Position numbers and translations under genes: made by a program. From Bosea sp. 124 (GTDB taxonomy: Bacteria; Pseudomonadota; Alphaproteobacteria; Rhizobiales; Beijerinckiaceae), in contig NZ_PZZM01000001.1 of the NCBI RefSeq assembly GCF_003046175.1, positions 5,287,001-5,351,000 on the forward strand: 64,000 nt of DNA. Reading direction: 5' to 3'. The number at the start of each line of letters is the position of its first letter. Position 1 is the first letter of the stretch. The notes beneath the pieces were generated by a model. The model did no database searches. It saw only the letters and a list, made by a program, of their open reading frames with translations, and was not told the origin of the DNA. Positions 17,773-27,331 of this stretch are shown piece by piece.

Positions 17773-17907
17773 GCGCCGGCCGGCAGTCTTGACGAGCAGT
17801 CCTGCCGGACGGCTTTGGCGAGCGGCACTCAACGATCGCGACGACGCCGCTGGCGCCAACCGGAGGCAGGAATGGCTGGCGCAGCGCGCTTGTCCAAAGG
17901 GTGAATC

Positions 17908-19605
17908 ATGGTCTCTCGACGCGAATTCCTGCAAGCGACGGCGGCTGCCGCGGCGCTGACCGCGGCCTCCGGGCTCGGCCCGCTCGGCCGCGTGGCGGCC
18001 CAGCAGAAGCTCTCCCAGGCCGATATCCTGCGCTTCGACCCGCTGGGCACGGTGACGATCCTGCATGTCACCGACATCCATGCGCAGTTGATGCCGCTGC
18101 ATTTCCGCGAGCCTTCGATCAATCTGGGCGTCGGCGAGGCCAGAGGGCAGCCGCCGCATCTGGTCGATGAGGCGTTCCGGCGCTTCTACAAGATCGCGAC
18201 CGGCTCGGCCGATGCCTTCGCGCTGACATCGGATGATTTCGTCGCCCTGGCGCGCAACTACGGCCAGTTGGGCGGGATGGACCGCGTCGCCACGCTGGTC
18301 AGGGCGATCCGGGCCGAACGTGGCGACGACAAGGTGCTTCTGCTCGACGGCGGCGACACCTGGCAGGGAAGCTGGAGCGCGCTCCAGACCAAGGGCCAGG
18401 ACATGGTCGACGTGATGGCGGCGCTGAAGACCGATGCGATGACCGCGCATTGGGAGTTCACGCTCGGCGCCGAACGCGTCAAGGAGATCGCCGAGAGCTC
18501 CAGCGTGGCCTTCCTGGCGCAGAACATCCGCGACAAGGAATGGAACGAGCCAGTCTTCGCGCCGCGCAAGCTCTATGAGAAGGGCGGGGTCAAGGTTGCC
18601 GTGATCGGGCAGGCACTGCCACGCACAGCCGTCGCCAATCCACGCTGGATGTTCCCGGACTGGGAATTCGGCATCCGAGAGGAAGAAATCCAGAAGCAGG
18701 TCGACGAAGCACGCATGGAGGGCGCAGCGATCGTCGTGCTGCTCTCCCACAACGGTTTCGATGTCGATCGCAAGCTCGCCGCGCGGGTCAAGGGGCTGGA
18801 CGTCATCCTGACCGCCCACACCCATGACGCGATGCCGGGCATGGTGCAGGTGGCAAAGACCATGCTCGTCGGCTCCGGCTCGCATGGCAAATTCGTCTCG
18901 CGCCTCGACATCGCGACGAAGGACGGCAAGGTCTCCGACATCCGCTTCAAGCTGATGCCGGTGTTCTCCGACGCGATCGCGCCCGATCCGGAGATGGCGG
19001 CGCTGATCAAGACGGTGCGGGCGCCCTTCGCCGCCGATCTGGCACGCGAGATCGGCCGGACGGAGTCCCTGCTCTACCGCCGCGGCAACTTCAACGGCAC
19101 CTTAGACGATCTGATCTGCGATGCGATGCTGTCACAGCGCGACGCCGAGATCGCGCTGTCGCCGGGGTTCCGCTGGGGCGGCACGCTGCTGCCGGGCGAT
19201 GCGATCACCTGGGAGGCGATCACCAACGCCACCGCGATCACCTATCCGAACTGCTACCGCAACGAGATGACCGGCGCGCAGCTCAAGGAGATCCTTGAGG
19301 ATGTCGCCGACAACATCTTCCATCCGGACCCATATTTCCAGGGCGGCGGCGACATGGTCCGCACCGGCGGTATGGGCTACGCGATCGATGTCGGCAAGCC
19401 GATGGGCAGCCGCATCTCGGGCCTCACCCATCTGAAGTCGGGCCAGCCGATCGACGCCGCGAAGACATATGTGGTCGCCGGCTGGGCCAGCGTCAACGAG
19501 GGCACGCAAGGCCCGCCGATCTGGGACGTGGTGCGCGACCATGTCGCCGCGACCAGGACGGTCACGATCAAGCCGAACGATGCCGTGAAGGTGATCGGAG
19601 CGTGA
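17908..19605 (+). CDS. soxB: SoxB, sulfate thiohydrolase
   Basis: Di-manganese metallophosphoesterase-fold enzyme, 565 aa, that releases sulfate from SoxY-bound thiosulfonate. Tat signal SRREFLQA is followed by the metal motifs DIHAQ (Asp56, His58), DGGDTWQGS, LSHNG and TAHTHD, then the 5'-nucleotidase C-terminal domain. Full length for the family. It follows soxZ after 135 bp with an AAAGGG ribosome site, and soxC follows after 73 bp. Confidence 0.95.
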   Translation: MVSRREFLQATAAAAALTAASGLGPLGRVAAQQKLSQADILRFDPLGTVTILHVTDIHAQLMPLHFREPSINLGVGEARGQPPHLVDEAFRRFYKIATGSADAFALTSDDFVALARNYGQLGGMDRVATLVRAIRAERGDDKVLLLDGGDTWQGSWSALQTKGQDMVDVMAALKTDAMTAHWEFTLGAERVKEIAESSSVAFLAQNIRDKEWNEPVFAPRKLYEKGGVKVAVIGQALPRTAVANPRWMFPDWEFGIREEEIQKQVDEARMEGAAIVVLLSHNGFDVDRKLAARVKGLDVILTAHTHDAMPGMVQVAKTMLVGSGSHGKFVSRLDIATKDGKVSDIRFKLMPVFSDAIAPDPEMAALIKTVRAPFAADLAREIGRTESLLYRRGNFNGTLDDLICDAMLSQRDAEIALSPGFRWGGTLLPGDAITWEAITNATAITYPNCYRNEMTGAQLKEILEDVADNIFHPDPYFQGGGDMVRTGGMGYAIDVGKPMGSRISGLTHLKSGQPIDAAKTYVVAGWASVNEGTQGPPIWDVVRDHVAATRTVTIKPNDAVKVIGA

Positions 19606-19678
19606 GCCGCCGCCATGCACCCGCCCCCATGCGCTCGTCCATCTGCACCCGCCCCATCACCCGCGAGGAGATGAGCCG

Positions 19679-21010
19679 ATGACTTCTCCCAGGAACACCC
19701 CTCCCGGTAACACCGCTCCCGGTAACACCGCCGGGACAGCCCCCGCCGCCGAAGCCGGCGCGCTCAGCCGCCGCCGCTTCCTCGGTGCCGCGACCGCAGC
19801 CGGCGCCGGGCTGGCGGGCGCCGGGCTGGCCCGCGCCGAAGCACCAAAGCCCGACCCGCTGATCACCGAGGTCCAGGACTGGAACCGTTATCTCGGCGAA
19901 GGCGTCGACAAGCGGCCCTATGGCACGCCCTCGCGCTTCGAGAAGCATGTCGTGCGCCGCGAGGTGTCCTGGCTGACGGCCGCGCCGGAATCCTCGGTCA
20001 ACTTCACGCCGCTGCACGAGCTCGACGGCATCATCACGCCCTCGGGGCTGTGCTTCGAGCGCCATCATGGCGGCATCGCCGACATCGACCCCGCCAATCA
20101 CCGGCTGATGATCCACGGCCTCGTCGACAAGCCGCTGGTCTTCACGATGGAGGATCTCCGGCGCATGCCGCGCCAGAGCCATGTTCATTTCCTCGAATGC
20201 GCCGCGAATTCCGGCATGGAATGGCGCGGCGCCCAGCTCAATGGCTGCCAGTTCACCCACGGCATGGTGCACAACCTGATGTATACGGGCGTGCCGCTGA
20301 AGCTGCTGCTGGCCGAGGCCGGGCTGAAGCCCAACGCCAAATGGCTGATGCTGGAGGGGGCCGATTCCTCGGGGATGAACCGCTCGCTCCCGGTCGAGAA
20401 GGCGCTCGACGACGTGCTGATCGCGTTTGCGATGAACGGCGAGGCGCTGCGGCCCGAGCAGGGCTATCCACTGCGCGCCGTGGTGCCGGGCTGGGAAGGC
20501 AATATCTGGGTCAAATGGCTGCGCCGGATCGAGGCCGGCGACATGCCCTGGCAGGCCCGCGAGGAGACCTCGAAATACACCGACCTGCTTGCCGACGGAC
20601 GCTCGCGCCGCTTCACCTTCATCATGGACGCCAAATCGGTGGTGACCAATCCCTCGCCCCAGGCGCCCCTCAGGCACAAGGGCCGCAACGTACTGAGCGG
20701 GCTGGCCTGGTCGGGACGCGGCACGATCAAGCGCGTTGACGTGACCATCGACGGCGGCCGCAACTGGCAGGCGGCCCGGATCGACGGGCCCGTGCTCGAT
20801 AAGTCGCTGACGCGCTTCTATGTCGATTTCGACTGGGCCGGGCAGGAATTGCTGGTCCAGTCCCGCGCCATCGATTCGACCGGCTATGTCCAGCCGACCA
20901 AGGACGAGCTGCGCAAGGTTCGCGGCGTCAATTCCATCTACCACAACAACGGCATCCAGACCTGGCAGGTCCGGCCGAACGGGGAGACCGAGAATGTCGA
21001 GATCGGTTGA
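19679..21010 (+). CDS. soxC: SoxC, molybdenum subunit of sulfane dehydrogenase
   Basis: Sulfite-oxidase-fold subunit, 443 aa. Tat motif SRRRFLG is at residues 30-36. The molybdenum-ligating Cys174 lies in FLECAANSG, and a C-terminal dimerisation domain follows. SoxCD oxidises the outer sulfur on SoxY, giving complete thiosulfate oxidation without sulfur globules. The N-terminus ahead of the Tat motif is unusual: a 15-bp tandem repeat encodes repeated NTxPG units. The 3' end overlaps soxD by 17 bp. Confidence 0.95.
   Translation: MTSPRNTPPGNTAPGNTAGTAPAAEAGALSRRRFLGAATAAGAGLAGAGLARAEAPKPDPLITEVQDWNRYLGEGVDKRPYGTPSRFEKHVVRREVSWLTAAPESSVNFTPLHELDGIITPSGLCFERHHGGIADIDPANHRLMIHGLVDKPLVFTMEDLRRMPRQSHVHFLECAANSGMEWRGAQLNGCQFTHGMVHNLMYTGVPLKLLLAEAGLKPNAKWLMLEGADSSGMNRSLPVEKALDDVLIAFAMNGEALRPEQGYPLRAVVPGWEGNIWVKWLRRIEAGDMPWQAREETSKYTDLLADGRSRRFTFIMDAKSVVTNPSPQAPLRHKGRNVLSGLAWSGRGTIKRVDVTIDGGRNWQAARIDGPVLDKSLTRFYVDFDWAGQELLVQSRAIDSTGYVQPTKDELRKVRGVNSIYHNNGIQTWQVRPNGETENVEIG
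19694..19738 (+). repeat. 15-bp tandem repeat in the soxC leader
   Basis: Three near-identical 15-bp units (AACACCSCTCCCGGT type) encode N-T-[PA]-P-G before the Tat motif of SoxC. In-frame units could vary in number among strains without breaking the gene. Confidence 0.7.
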
Positions 21011-21737
21011 CTCCCGCTTGCGTCGCCGCCTGAGCGTCCTGGCCCTGACGGCATGTGCCGGGCTGACGGTGCTGTCTGTCGGCCCGCTGGTCGCGCAATC
21101 GCAGAAGCCGGTTGCCGCCAAGCCCGCGGCCATCGCGCCGGGACCGCATGCCAAGCTTGGCCTCGGGCGCCCTGCCCTGCCCGAGGAGATCAGGGCCTGG
21201 GACATCGACGTGCGCCCGGACGGACAGGGCCTGCCGCCCGGCAAGGGCACGGTCAGGCAGGGCGACGAGATCTTCCAGACGCAATGCGCGAGCTGCCATG
21301 GCGAGTTCGGCCAGGGCAATGCGCGCTGGCCGGTTCTGGCCGGCGGCCAGGGAACACTGAAGGCGGACCGGCCGGAGAAGACGATCGGCTCGTTCTGGTC
21401 CGATCTCTCGACCGTCTACGACTACATCCGCCGGGCCATGCCGTTCGGCAATGCGCAGTCGCTCTCCGCCGACGAGATCTACGCCGTCACGGCCTATCTG
21501 CTCTATCTCAACGACATCGTGAAGGACGAGGATTTCGAGCTCTCCGACAAGAACTTCAGCTCGGTGAAGCTGCCCAATGCGGGGGCCTTCTACGAGGACG
21601 ACCGGGAAACGTCGGAAAAGGCCTTCTGGGGCAAGGAGCCCTGCATGACGAACTGCAAGGCCGAGGTGAAGGTGACAGGCCGGGCCGCCGTGCTGGACGT
21701 CACGCCGGACTCCAAGAGTGCCCCGAAGGTCGATTGA
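20994..21737 (+). CDS. soxD: SoxD, short monoheme form
   Basis: Cytochrome subunit of sulfane dehydrogenase, 247 aa. ATG 20994 overlaps the end of soxC; the frame open upstream lies inside soxC. A signal segment spans about residues 12-34 and heme motif CASCH is at 98-102. The chain ends soon after the conserved EPCMTNC segment. Diheme SoxD proteins such as that of Paracoccus continue with a second class I cytochrome domain; that part is missing here. A class I cytochrome c gene of the right type lies 1.8 kb downstream. Confidence 0.88.
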   Translation: MSRSVDSRLRRRLSVLALTACAGLTVLSVGPLVAQSQKPVAAKPAAIAPGPHAKLGLGRPALPEEIRAWDIDVRPDGQGLPPGKGTVRQGDEIFQTQCASCHGEFGQGNARWPVLAGGQGTLKADRPEKTIGSFWSDLSTVYDYIRRAMPFGNAQSLSADEIYAVTAYLLYLNDIVKDEDFELSDKNFSSVKLPNAGAFYEDDRETSEKAFWGKEPCMTNCKAEVKVTGRAAVLDVTPDSKSAPKVD

Positions 21738-22088
21738 ATGCAGGGCCGCCGGAGATCCCTGACAGCGACGCTGTCCACCATCGGCCTGTTCGCGCTCGGC
21801 GATGCCGGCGGGATGGCCTCGGCAGGACGCGCCCATGCGGCGGGAGACCGGGCGCTCGGCGAATATCTATCGGCGGAATGCGCCACCTGCCACCAGATCA
21901 GCGGCCGGCAGCAGGGCGGCATCCCGGCGATCGTCGGGCATCCGGCCGACCAGTTTGTTGCGCTGATGGAGTCCTACAAGGACAAGCACCGCGACAGCCA
22001 GGTCATGCGGACGATCGCGGGACGGCTTTCTCGGGAGGAGATCGAGGCGCTGGCCACCTATTACGAAATCCTGCCGCCGCAGAGCTAG
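21738..22088 (+). CDS. Monoheme cytochrome c, likely SoxF partner (SoxE/FccA-like)
   Basis: Exported cytochrome of 116 aa starting at the base after the soxD stop. A signal peptide ends near residue 35, the heme motif is CATCH (near residues 49-53), and the short C-terminal helix REEIEALATYY is typical of FccA/cytochrome c4-like domains. Position directly before soxF fits the electron-accepting cytochrome of flavocytochrome c sulfide dehydrogenase. SoxE of Paracoccus is diheme, so the symbol is left open. Confidence 0.78.
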   Translation: MQGRRRSLTATLSTIGLFALGDAGGMASAGRAHAAGDRALGEYLSAECATCHQISGRQQGGIPAIVGHPADQFVALMESYKDKHRDSQVMRTIAGRLSREEIEALATYYEILPPQS

Positions 22089-22193
22089 CCGCGGGCCGGG
22101 GATATACAAGCCGATACACAAGCGTGTGACGACGGGGCAACCGCCGCAAAGACGCCGGCCTATAACGAGAATAAACAACAGGGAGGTTCAGGC

Positions 22194-23471
22194 ATGCATC
22201 TCGATCGCCGTACATTCATCCTGTCGGGCGTTGCCGGCAGCGCGACGCTGGGCCTCGGCGCGCCGGCCGTCATCGGGCAGGCGAAGCCGCGCGTCGTCGT
22301 GATCGGCGGCGGGGCCGGCGGAGCGACCGCAGCGAAATACATCGCCAGGGACAGCCAGGGCGCGATCGCGGTGACGCTGGTCGAGGAGAACGAGAGCTAC
22401 CAGACCTGCTTCCATTCCAATCTCTATGTCGGCGGCTTCAAGAGCTACGACGAGATCGTGCATCGCTACGACACGCTGGCGAAGACGCATGGCATCGCGC
22501 TCGTCCGGGCGCGCGCCAGCCAGATCGACCGCGAGCGGACGGAGGTCGTGCTCTCGACCGGGGAGCGCCTGCCCTATGACCGCCTCGTGGTCTCGCCCGG
22601 CATCGACCTTAAATACGACTCCGTGCCGGGTTGGTCGAAGGAGGCCGAGGAGCGGATGCCGCATGGCTGGAAGCCCGGCCGCCAGACGCAGTTGATCCGG
22701 GAGCGGCTCGACGCCGTGCCGAATGGCGGCATGGTCGTGATGATCGCGCCGCCCAACCCCTATCGCTGCCCGCCCGGCCCCTATGAGCGCGCCTCGATGT
22801 TCGCCCATGCCCTGAAGAAGGCCGGCAAGACCGACGCGAAGATCGTCATCCTCGATCCGAAGGAGAGCTTCTCCAAGCAGGGCGTCTTCCAGGCCGACTG
22901 GGAGAAGCGCTACGGCCCGATGATCGAATGGCTCGGCCCGAAGGTTCATGACGGGATCAAATCGGTCGACCCGAAGACGAACACCGTCGTCACCGGCTTC
23001 GAGACCTATACGGACTGCGCCTTCGTCAACGTCATCCCGGCGCAGATGGCGGGCGAGATTGCGCGCGTCTCGGGGCTGGCTCCGGCCGGCGGCTATTGCG
23101 CCATCGACGCCGCGACGATGAAATCGACCGTCGATGCCAACATCTTCGTGCTGGGCGATGCCTGCATCGGCGGCGACATGCCGAAATCCGCGTTCTCGGC
23201 CAACAGCCAGGCCAAGGTCGCCGCGATGGTGATCCGGGGCGAATTGACCAATGCCCGCACCTTCCCGGCGCGCTACGTCAACACCTGCTGGTCGCTCGTC
23301 GACACCGACGACACGATCAAGGTCGGCGGGCGCTACGAGCCCAAGGACGGCAAGATCACCGCGACCGAGACCTTCGTGTCGCAGCCGGGCGAGAGCGACG
23401 CGCTGCGCAAGGAGAACCAGGCCGAGAACATGGGCTGGTATGCCGGCATCACCGCCGACATGTTCAGTTGA
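22194..23471 (+). CDS. soxF: SoxF, flavoprotein of flavocytochrome c sulfide dehydrogenase
   Basis: FAD protein, 425 aa. A Tat leader (DRRTFIL) is followed by the dinucleotide motif VVVIGGGAGG. Cys72 in YQTCFHSN corresponds to the cysteine that binds FAD covalently in FccB. Cys192 in YRCPPGPYE and Cys365 in VNTCWS match the redox disulfide pair. It oxidises sulfide to sulfur/polysulfide in the periplasm and passes electrons to cytochrome c. A GGGAGG ribosome site lies upstream; a strong hairpin follows. Confidence 0.92.
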   Translation: MHLDRRTFILSGVAGSATLGLGAPAVIGQAKPRVVVIGGGAGGATAAKYIARDSQGAIAVTLVEENESYQTCFHSNLYVGGFKSYDEIVHRYDTLAKTHGIALVRARASQIDRERTEVVLSTGERLPYDRLVVSPGIDLKYDSVPGWSKEAEERMPHGWKPGRQTQLIRERLDAVPNGGMVVMIAPPNPYRCPPGPYERASMFAHALKKAGKTDAKIVILDPKESFSKQGVFQADWEKRYGPMIEWLGPKVHDGIKSVDPKTNTVVTGFETYTDCAFVNVIPAQMAGEIARVSGLAPAGGYCAIDAATMKSTVDANIFVLGDACIGGDMPKSAFSANSQAKVAAMVIRGELTNARTFPARYVNTCWSLVDTDDTIKVGGRYEPKDGKITATETFVSQPGESDALRKENQAENMGWYAGITADMFS

Positions 23472-23515
23472 GCGGACCTCCCGGCACCGCGGCCTCCCGC
23501 GCGGTGCACACTCCC

Positions 23516-23542
23516 GGCCGCGCGCCTGCGCGGCCGCTTTTT
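23516..23542 (+). terminator. Rho-independent terminator after soxF
   Basis: GGCCGCGC and GCGCGGCC form a perfect 8-bp stem with a 4-nt loop, followed by GCTTTTTT. It lies between soxF and the cytochrome c gene, so that gene may depend on readthrough or its own promoter. Confidence 0.85.
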
Positions 23543-23565
23543 CGAGACAGGACGAAGGACGACGC

Positions 23566-23952
23566 ATGAAACTGCTGACCAGCGCCACCCTGATCGCCGC
23601 TGCGCTCGCCGCCGGCGCCGCGCAAGGGCAGGACATCGCCGCGGGCGAGCGCTCCTGGAACAAGTGCCGCGCCTGCCACCAGATCGGCGAGACGGCGAAG
23701 AACCTCGTCGGCCCCCAGTTGAACGGGCTGATCGGGCGCCATTCCGGAGCGGTGGAGGGCTACAGCTATTCCGCGGCCAACAAGAACTCGGGCATCACCT
23801 GGGATGAGGCCGTCTTCGCCGAGTACATCAAGGATCCCAAGGCGAAGATTCCGGGCACCAAGATGATCTTTCCGGGAATCAAGAACGAACAGGAAATCAA
23901 GGACCTGACCGCCTTCCTCAAGCAGTACGACAAGGACGGCAAGAAGCCCTGA
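23566..23952 (+). CDS. Class I cytochrome c (c550/c2-like)
   Basis: Exported monoheme cytochrome, 128 aa, signal peptide ending near residue 21, heme motif CRACH near residues 36-40, probable Met ligand in GTKMIFPG. Likely soluble electron carrier from SoxAX, SoxCD or SoxF to the oxidase. It also resembles the second heme domain that the short SoxD here lacks. ATG 23566 follows a GACGAAGGAC ribosome site, 24 bp after the terminator. Confidence 0.85.
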   Translation: MKLLTSATLIAAALAAGAAQGQDIAAGERSWNKCRACHQIGETAKNLVGPQLNGLIGRHSGAVEGYSYSAANKNSGITWDEAVFAEYIKDPKAKIPGTKMIFPGIKNEQEIKDLTAFLKQYDKDGKKP

Positions 23953-24190
23953 GGCGTCGCATCCCGGTCGCCGCACGAGCGAACCGGGGCGAGGACGGGC
24001 TTACGGCCGGGCTCGCCTACATGTGGCTCGCATTACCGGCCCCTGCCCGGCCCTTCCCTGAAGCGACGGCCTCCTGCCGAAGCCCTCATTTCCGTTTTTC
24101 GGCCCGGCATCGTCGCGAAGTCCTCGACCTTTTGCGCGGTTGGCTATATCCATTCGGACAGAGCGAACGGAACCACGAAGGGCCGGAACC

Positions 24191-24994
24191 ATGATGAAGC
24201 GTCGGACGATGATCGGGCTTGCGGTTGCGTGCCTGGCAGGGCTCGCGCCCGCGATCGGCACAGCCCAGGCGCAGCCGAAGGAACTGGTGATCTTCGCCGC
24301 CGCCAGCCTGAAGAACGCACTCGACGAGGCCACCGCCGCCTGGGTCAGGGAGACCGGCAAGCCGGCGCCGAAGATTTCCTATGCCGCCAGCAACGCGCTG
24401 GCCAAGCAGCTCGAACAGGGCGCGCCAGCCGACATCTTCATGTCGGCGGATCTCGACTGGATGGATTATGCGGCAAGCAAGAACCTGATCAGGCCGGAGA
24501 CCCGCGTCAGCCTGCTCGCCAACCGGATCGCTCTGATCGCGCCATCGGATTCGACTGCCGCCGTGACGCTGGCGCCCGGCGTCGATCTCTCGGCCGCGCT
24601 CGGCCAGAACCGCCTCGCCATGGGCAATGTCGACTCGGTGCCGGCCGGCAAATACGGCAAGGCGGCGCTGGAGAAGCTCGGCGCCTGGGACAGGGTCAAG
24701 GACAAGATCGCGCAGGCCGACAATGTCCGCGCCGCGCTGCTGCTGGTCTCGCGTGGCGAGGCGCCGCTCGGCATCGTCTACACCACCGACGCCGCCGCCG
24801 ACCCGAAGGTCAAGGTCGTCGCGACTTTCCCCGAGGAGACGCATCCGCCGATCGTCTACCCCGTCGCGGCGACGAAGGATTCGGCCCATCCGGACGCCGC
24901 CGGCTTCCTGACCTATCTGCGTGGCGCCGGTCCCAAGGCCGCCTTCGAGAAGCAGGGCTTCACGGTGCTGAACAAGCCGGCCAATGCCTCCTAG
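24191..24994 (+). CDS. modA: ModA, molybdate-binding protein
   Basis: Periplasmic molybdate-binding protein, 267 aa, first gene of modABC. The start at 24191 gives a signal peptide (KRR, hydrophobic to about residue 24, cleavage AQA-QP). Typical motifs are VIFAAASLKNAL near the mature N-terminus, GAPADIFMSADLDWMD and GNVDSVPAGKYG. Molybdate supply fits the molybdoenzyme SoxC close by. No clear ModE-type palindrome was found upstream. Confidence 0.92.
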   Translation: MMKRRTMIGLAVACLAGLAPAIGTAQAQPKELVIFAAASLKNALDEATAAWVRETGKPAPKISYAASNALAKQLEQGAPADIFMSADLDWMDYAASKNLIRPETRVSLLANRIALIAPSDSTAAVTLAPGVDLSAALGQNRLAMGNVDSVPAGKYGKAALEKLGAWDRVKDKIAQADNVRAALLLVSRGEAPLGIVYTTDAAADPKVKVVATFPEETHPPIVYPVAATKDSAHPDAAGFLTYLRGAGPKAAFEKQGFTVLNKPANAS

Positions 24995-25006
24995 GCCGTT
25001 AGCTGC

Positions 25007-25705
25007 GTGAGCGACTGGCTTTCCCCCGAAGAGTGGACGGCGGTCCGCCTGAGCTTGCTCGTCGCGACCACGGCCATGCTGGCGAGCCTGCCCTTCGGGC
25101 TCGCCATCGCACTGCTGCTGGCGCGCGGGCGCTTCTGGGGCAAATCGGTGCTCGACGCGCTGGTGCATCTGCCGCTGATCCTGCCGCCCGTCGTCACCGG
25201 CTATCTGCTCCTGATCGGCTTCGGCCGGCGCGGGCCGATCGGCATTTTCCTCCATGACTGGTTCGGCATCGTCTTGTCCTTCCGCTGGACCGGCGCGGTG
25301 CTGGCTGCGGCGGTGATGGGCTTCCCGCTGATGGTGCGGGCGATCCGGCTCTCGATCGAGGCCGTCGACCGCAAGCTCGAGGACGCGGCCGGCACGCTCG
25401 GAGCGAGCCCGCTCTGGACCTTCCTCGTCGTGACGCTGCCGCTCTGCCTGCCCGGCATCCTCGTCGGCATGATCTTGTGCTTCGCCAAGGCGATGGGCGA
25501 GTTCGGCGCCACCATCACCTTCGTCTCCAACATCCCCGGCGAGACGCAGACCCTGCCCTCGGCGATCTACACCTTCACCCAGGTGCCCAATGGCGATGCC
25601 GGGGCGATGCGGCTGACCCTGATCTCGATCGCGATCTCGGTGTCGGCCCTGTTTCTCTCGGAGGCGCTGGCGCGGCTGGTCGGGCGTCGGATCGCGGTCG
25701 AATGA
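25007..25705 (+). CDS. modB: ModB, molybdate ABC permease
   Basis: Inner-membrane permease, 232 aa, about five or six helices, with the EAA loop (DAAGTLGASPLWTF) and the ModB-typical MGEFGATITF segment. GTG start 12 bp after modA; modC starts inside its stop codon. Confidence 0.93.
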   Translation: MSDWLSPEEWTAVRLSLLVATTAMLASLPFGLAIALLLARGRFWGKSVLDALVHLPLILPPVVTGYLLLIGFGRRGPIGIFLHDWFGIVLSFRWTGAVLAAAVMGFPLMVRAIRLSIEAVDRKLEDAAGTLGASPLWTFLVVTLPLCLPGILVGMILCFAKAMGEFGATITFVSNIPGETQTLPSAIYTFTQVPNGDAGAMRLTLISIAISVSALFLSEALARLVGRRIAVE

Positions 25706-26790
25706 CCCCGCTCATCGAGATTTCCGTCGAACACCGGCTGGGTCGGTTCCAGCTCGACGCCGCCTTTGCCTCGGACGGGCGGCTGACGGCGCTGTTTGGC
25801 CGTTCCGGCTCGGGCAAGACTTCGCTGGTCGACATCATCGGCGGGCTGATCCGCCCCGACAGCGGCCGTGTCGTCGTCGACGGGCAGGTGCTGGTCGATA
25901 CGCAGGCCGGCATCTTCGTGCCCAAGCACCGCCGCCGCATCGGCTATGTCTTCCAGGAGGCGCGGCTGTTCCCGCATCTCAGCGTACGCCAGAACCTGCT
26001 CTTCGGGCGCTGGTTTTCGCCACGGGGCGAACCGGCGAGCAGCGACCTTGCCGGCGTACTCGCGCTGCTCGGCATCGGCCATCTGCTGGAGCGGAGACCG
26101 GGCGGCCTCTCGGGCGGCGAGAAGCAGCGTGTCGCGATCGGCCGGGCGCTGCTGGCCAATCCGCGCCTGCTGCTGATGGACGAGCCCCTCGCCTCGCTCG
26201 ACGAGGCGCGCAAGGCCGAGATCCTGCCCTATATCGAGCGGCTGCGCGACGAGGTCGGCATCCCCATCGTCTATGTCTCTCATTCGGTCGCGGAGGTGGC
26301 GCGGCTTGCGACCACGCTCGTCACCATCGACCAGGGCCGAGTCACCGCCTGCGGCCCGACCGGGCAGGTGATGTCGCGCCTCGACGTCGCCGGGCTCTCG
26401 GGGGCTGCCGAAGCGGGCTCGATCATCGAGGCGCGTGTCGCGGGCCAGGACGAAACCTATGGCCTGACCACGCTGTCGACGCGCGCCGGCCCCCTGCAGG
26501 TGGCGCGCAGCGCGATGCCGGTGGGCTCCGCCACCCGCGTCCGCATCCTCGCCAGCGACGTGCTGATCAGCCTGACGCCGCCGGTCGGCGTCAGCGCGCT
26601 GAACATCCTGCCCGGAACAGTAGTCGAGATCGGCGCACGGCGCGCGGGCGGCGCCGTCGAACTGCGCCTCGATTGCGGCGGGGAAAGCCTGCTGGCGCGC
26701 GTCACCGTGAAATCGCTCGATGCGCTCGGGCTGCAGACCGGCAGCCCGGTCCATGCGGTGATCAAGAGCGTCTCGATCGACGCTCCTTGA
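25702..26790 (+). CDS. modC: ModC, molybdate ABC ATPase
   Basis: ATPase of 362 aa: Walker A GRSGSGKTS near residue 33, signature LSGGEKQRVAIGR, Walker B LLLMDEPLASLD, and a C-terminal TOBE/MOP domain (about residues 290-360) that binds molybdate. ATG 25702 overlaps the modB stop by 4 bp. Confidence 0.94.
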   Translation: MTPLIEISVEHRLGRFQLDAAFASDGRLTALFGRSGSGKTSLVDIIGGLIRPDSGRVVVDGQVLVDTQAGIFVPKHRRRIGYVFQEARLFPHLSVRQNLLFGRWFSPRGEPASSDLAGVLALLGIGHLLERRPGGLSGGEKQRVAIGRALLANPRLLLMDEPLASLDEARKAEILPYIERLRDEVGIPIVYVSHSVAEVARLATTLVTIDQGRVTACGPTGQVMSRLDVAGLSGAAEAGSIIEARVAGQDETYGLTTLSTRAGPLQVARSAMPVGSATRVRILASDVLISLTPPVGVSALNILPGTVVEIGARRAGGAVELRLDCGGESLLARVTVKSLDALGLQTGSPVHAVIKSVSIDAP

Positions 26791-26929
26791 GCGCCGCGAG
26801 GGCAGGACGACCGGCCGCGCTGCCGCCCTCCCGGTTTTCGCGGGCTGGCCGGGCGCAACGCGACGAAGATGCACTCCCCGGATGTTCCCGCTAAGATCAC
26901 GATCAAAGACACGCGCAGAAGGTGCCGCC

Positions 26930-27331
26930 ATGCCTCCGAAATCCGCGCAGAACGCGCCAAAGCAGGCTGCCCTGATCAGCGTCCGCGTCGATCTGGCGCC
27001 CGCCGGCCGGCTCGGCCCGGGCAAGGTCGATCTGCTGGAGGCGATCGAGGATACGGGCTCGATCTCGGGGGCCGGCCGCGCGATGAAGATGTCCTATCGC
27101 CGCGCCTGGCTGCTGGTCGACGAGCTCAACCGGATGTTCAGGCAGCCCCTCGTCGAGGCTTCGCCGGGCGGCGCCAATGGTGGCGGCGCCCATCTGACGC
27201 CGATGGGCCGCGAGGTGGTGGCCCATTACCGCGCCATCGAGAGCAAAGCCCTGAAGGCCGCGGCGCTGCATCTCGACGCGCTGCAGGATGCTGCAGCAGA
27301 ACCGGCGGCCGGACCGACTGCCACGCCGTGA
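26930..27331 (+). CDS. modE: ModE-type regulator, DNA-binding domain only
   Basis: A 133 aa protein with the LysR-like winged helix of ModE (LLEAIEDTGSISGAGRAMKMSYRRAW) and no TOBE domains. Such short forms occur in many alphaproteobacteria; whether they sense molybdate directly is unclear. ATG 26930 has an AAGG site; the frame is open 16 codons further upstream. It lies 139 bp after modC, and its stop overlaps the start of a decayed gene. Confidence 0.8.
   Translation: MPPKSAQNAPKQAALISVRVDLAPAGRLGPGKVDLLEAIEDTGSISGAGRAMKMSYRRAWLLVDELNRMFRQPLVEASPGGANGGGAHLTPMGREVVAHYRAIESKALKAAALHLDALQDAAAEPAAGPTATP

Noticed and set aside
24131..24160. Possible ModE box upstream of modA (GGCTATATCC)
   Set aside because: Only a half-site-like string; no inverted partner at a suitable distance.
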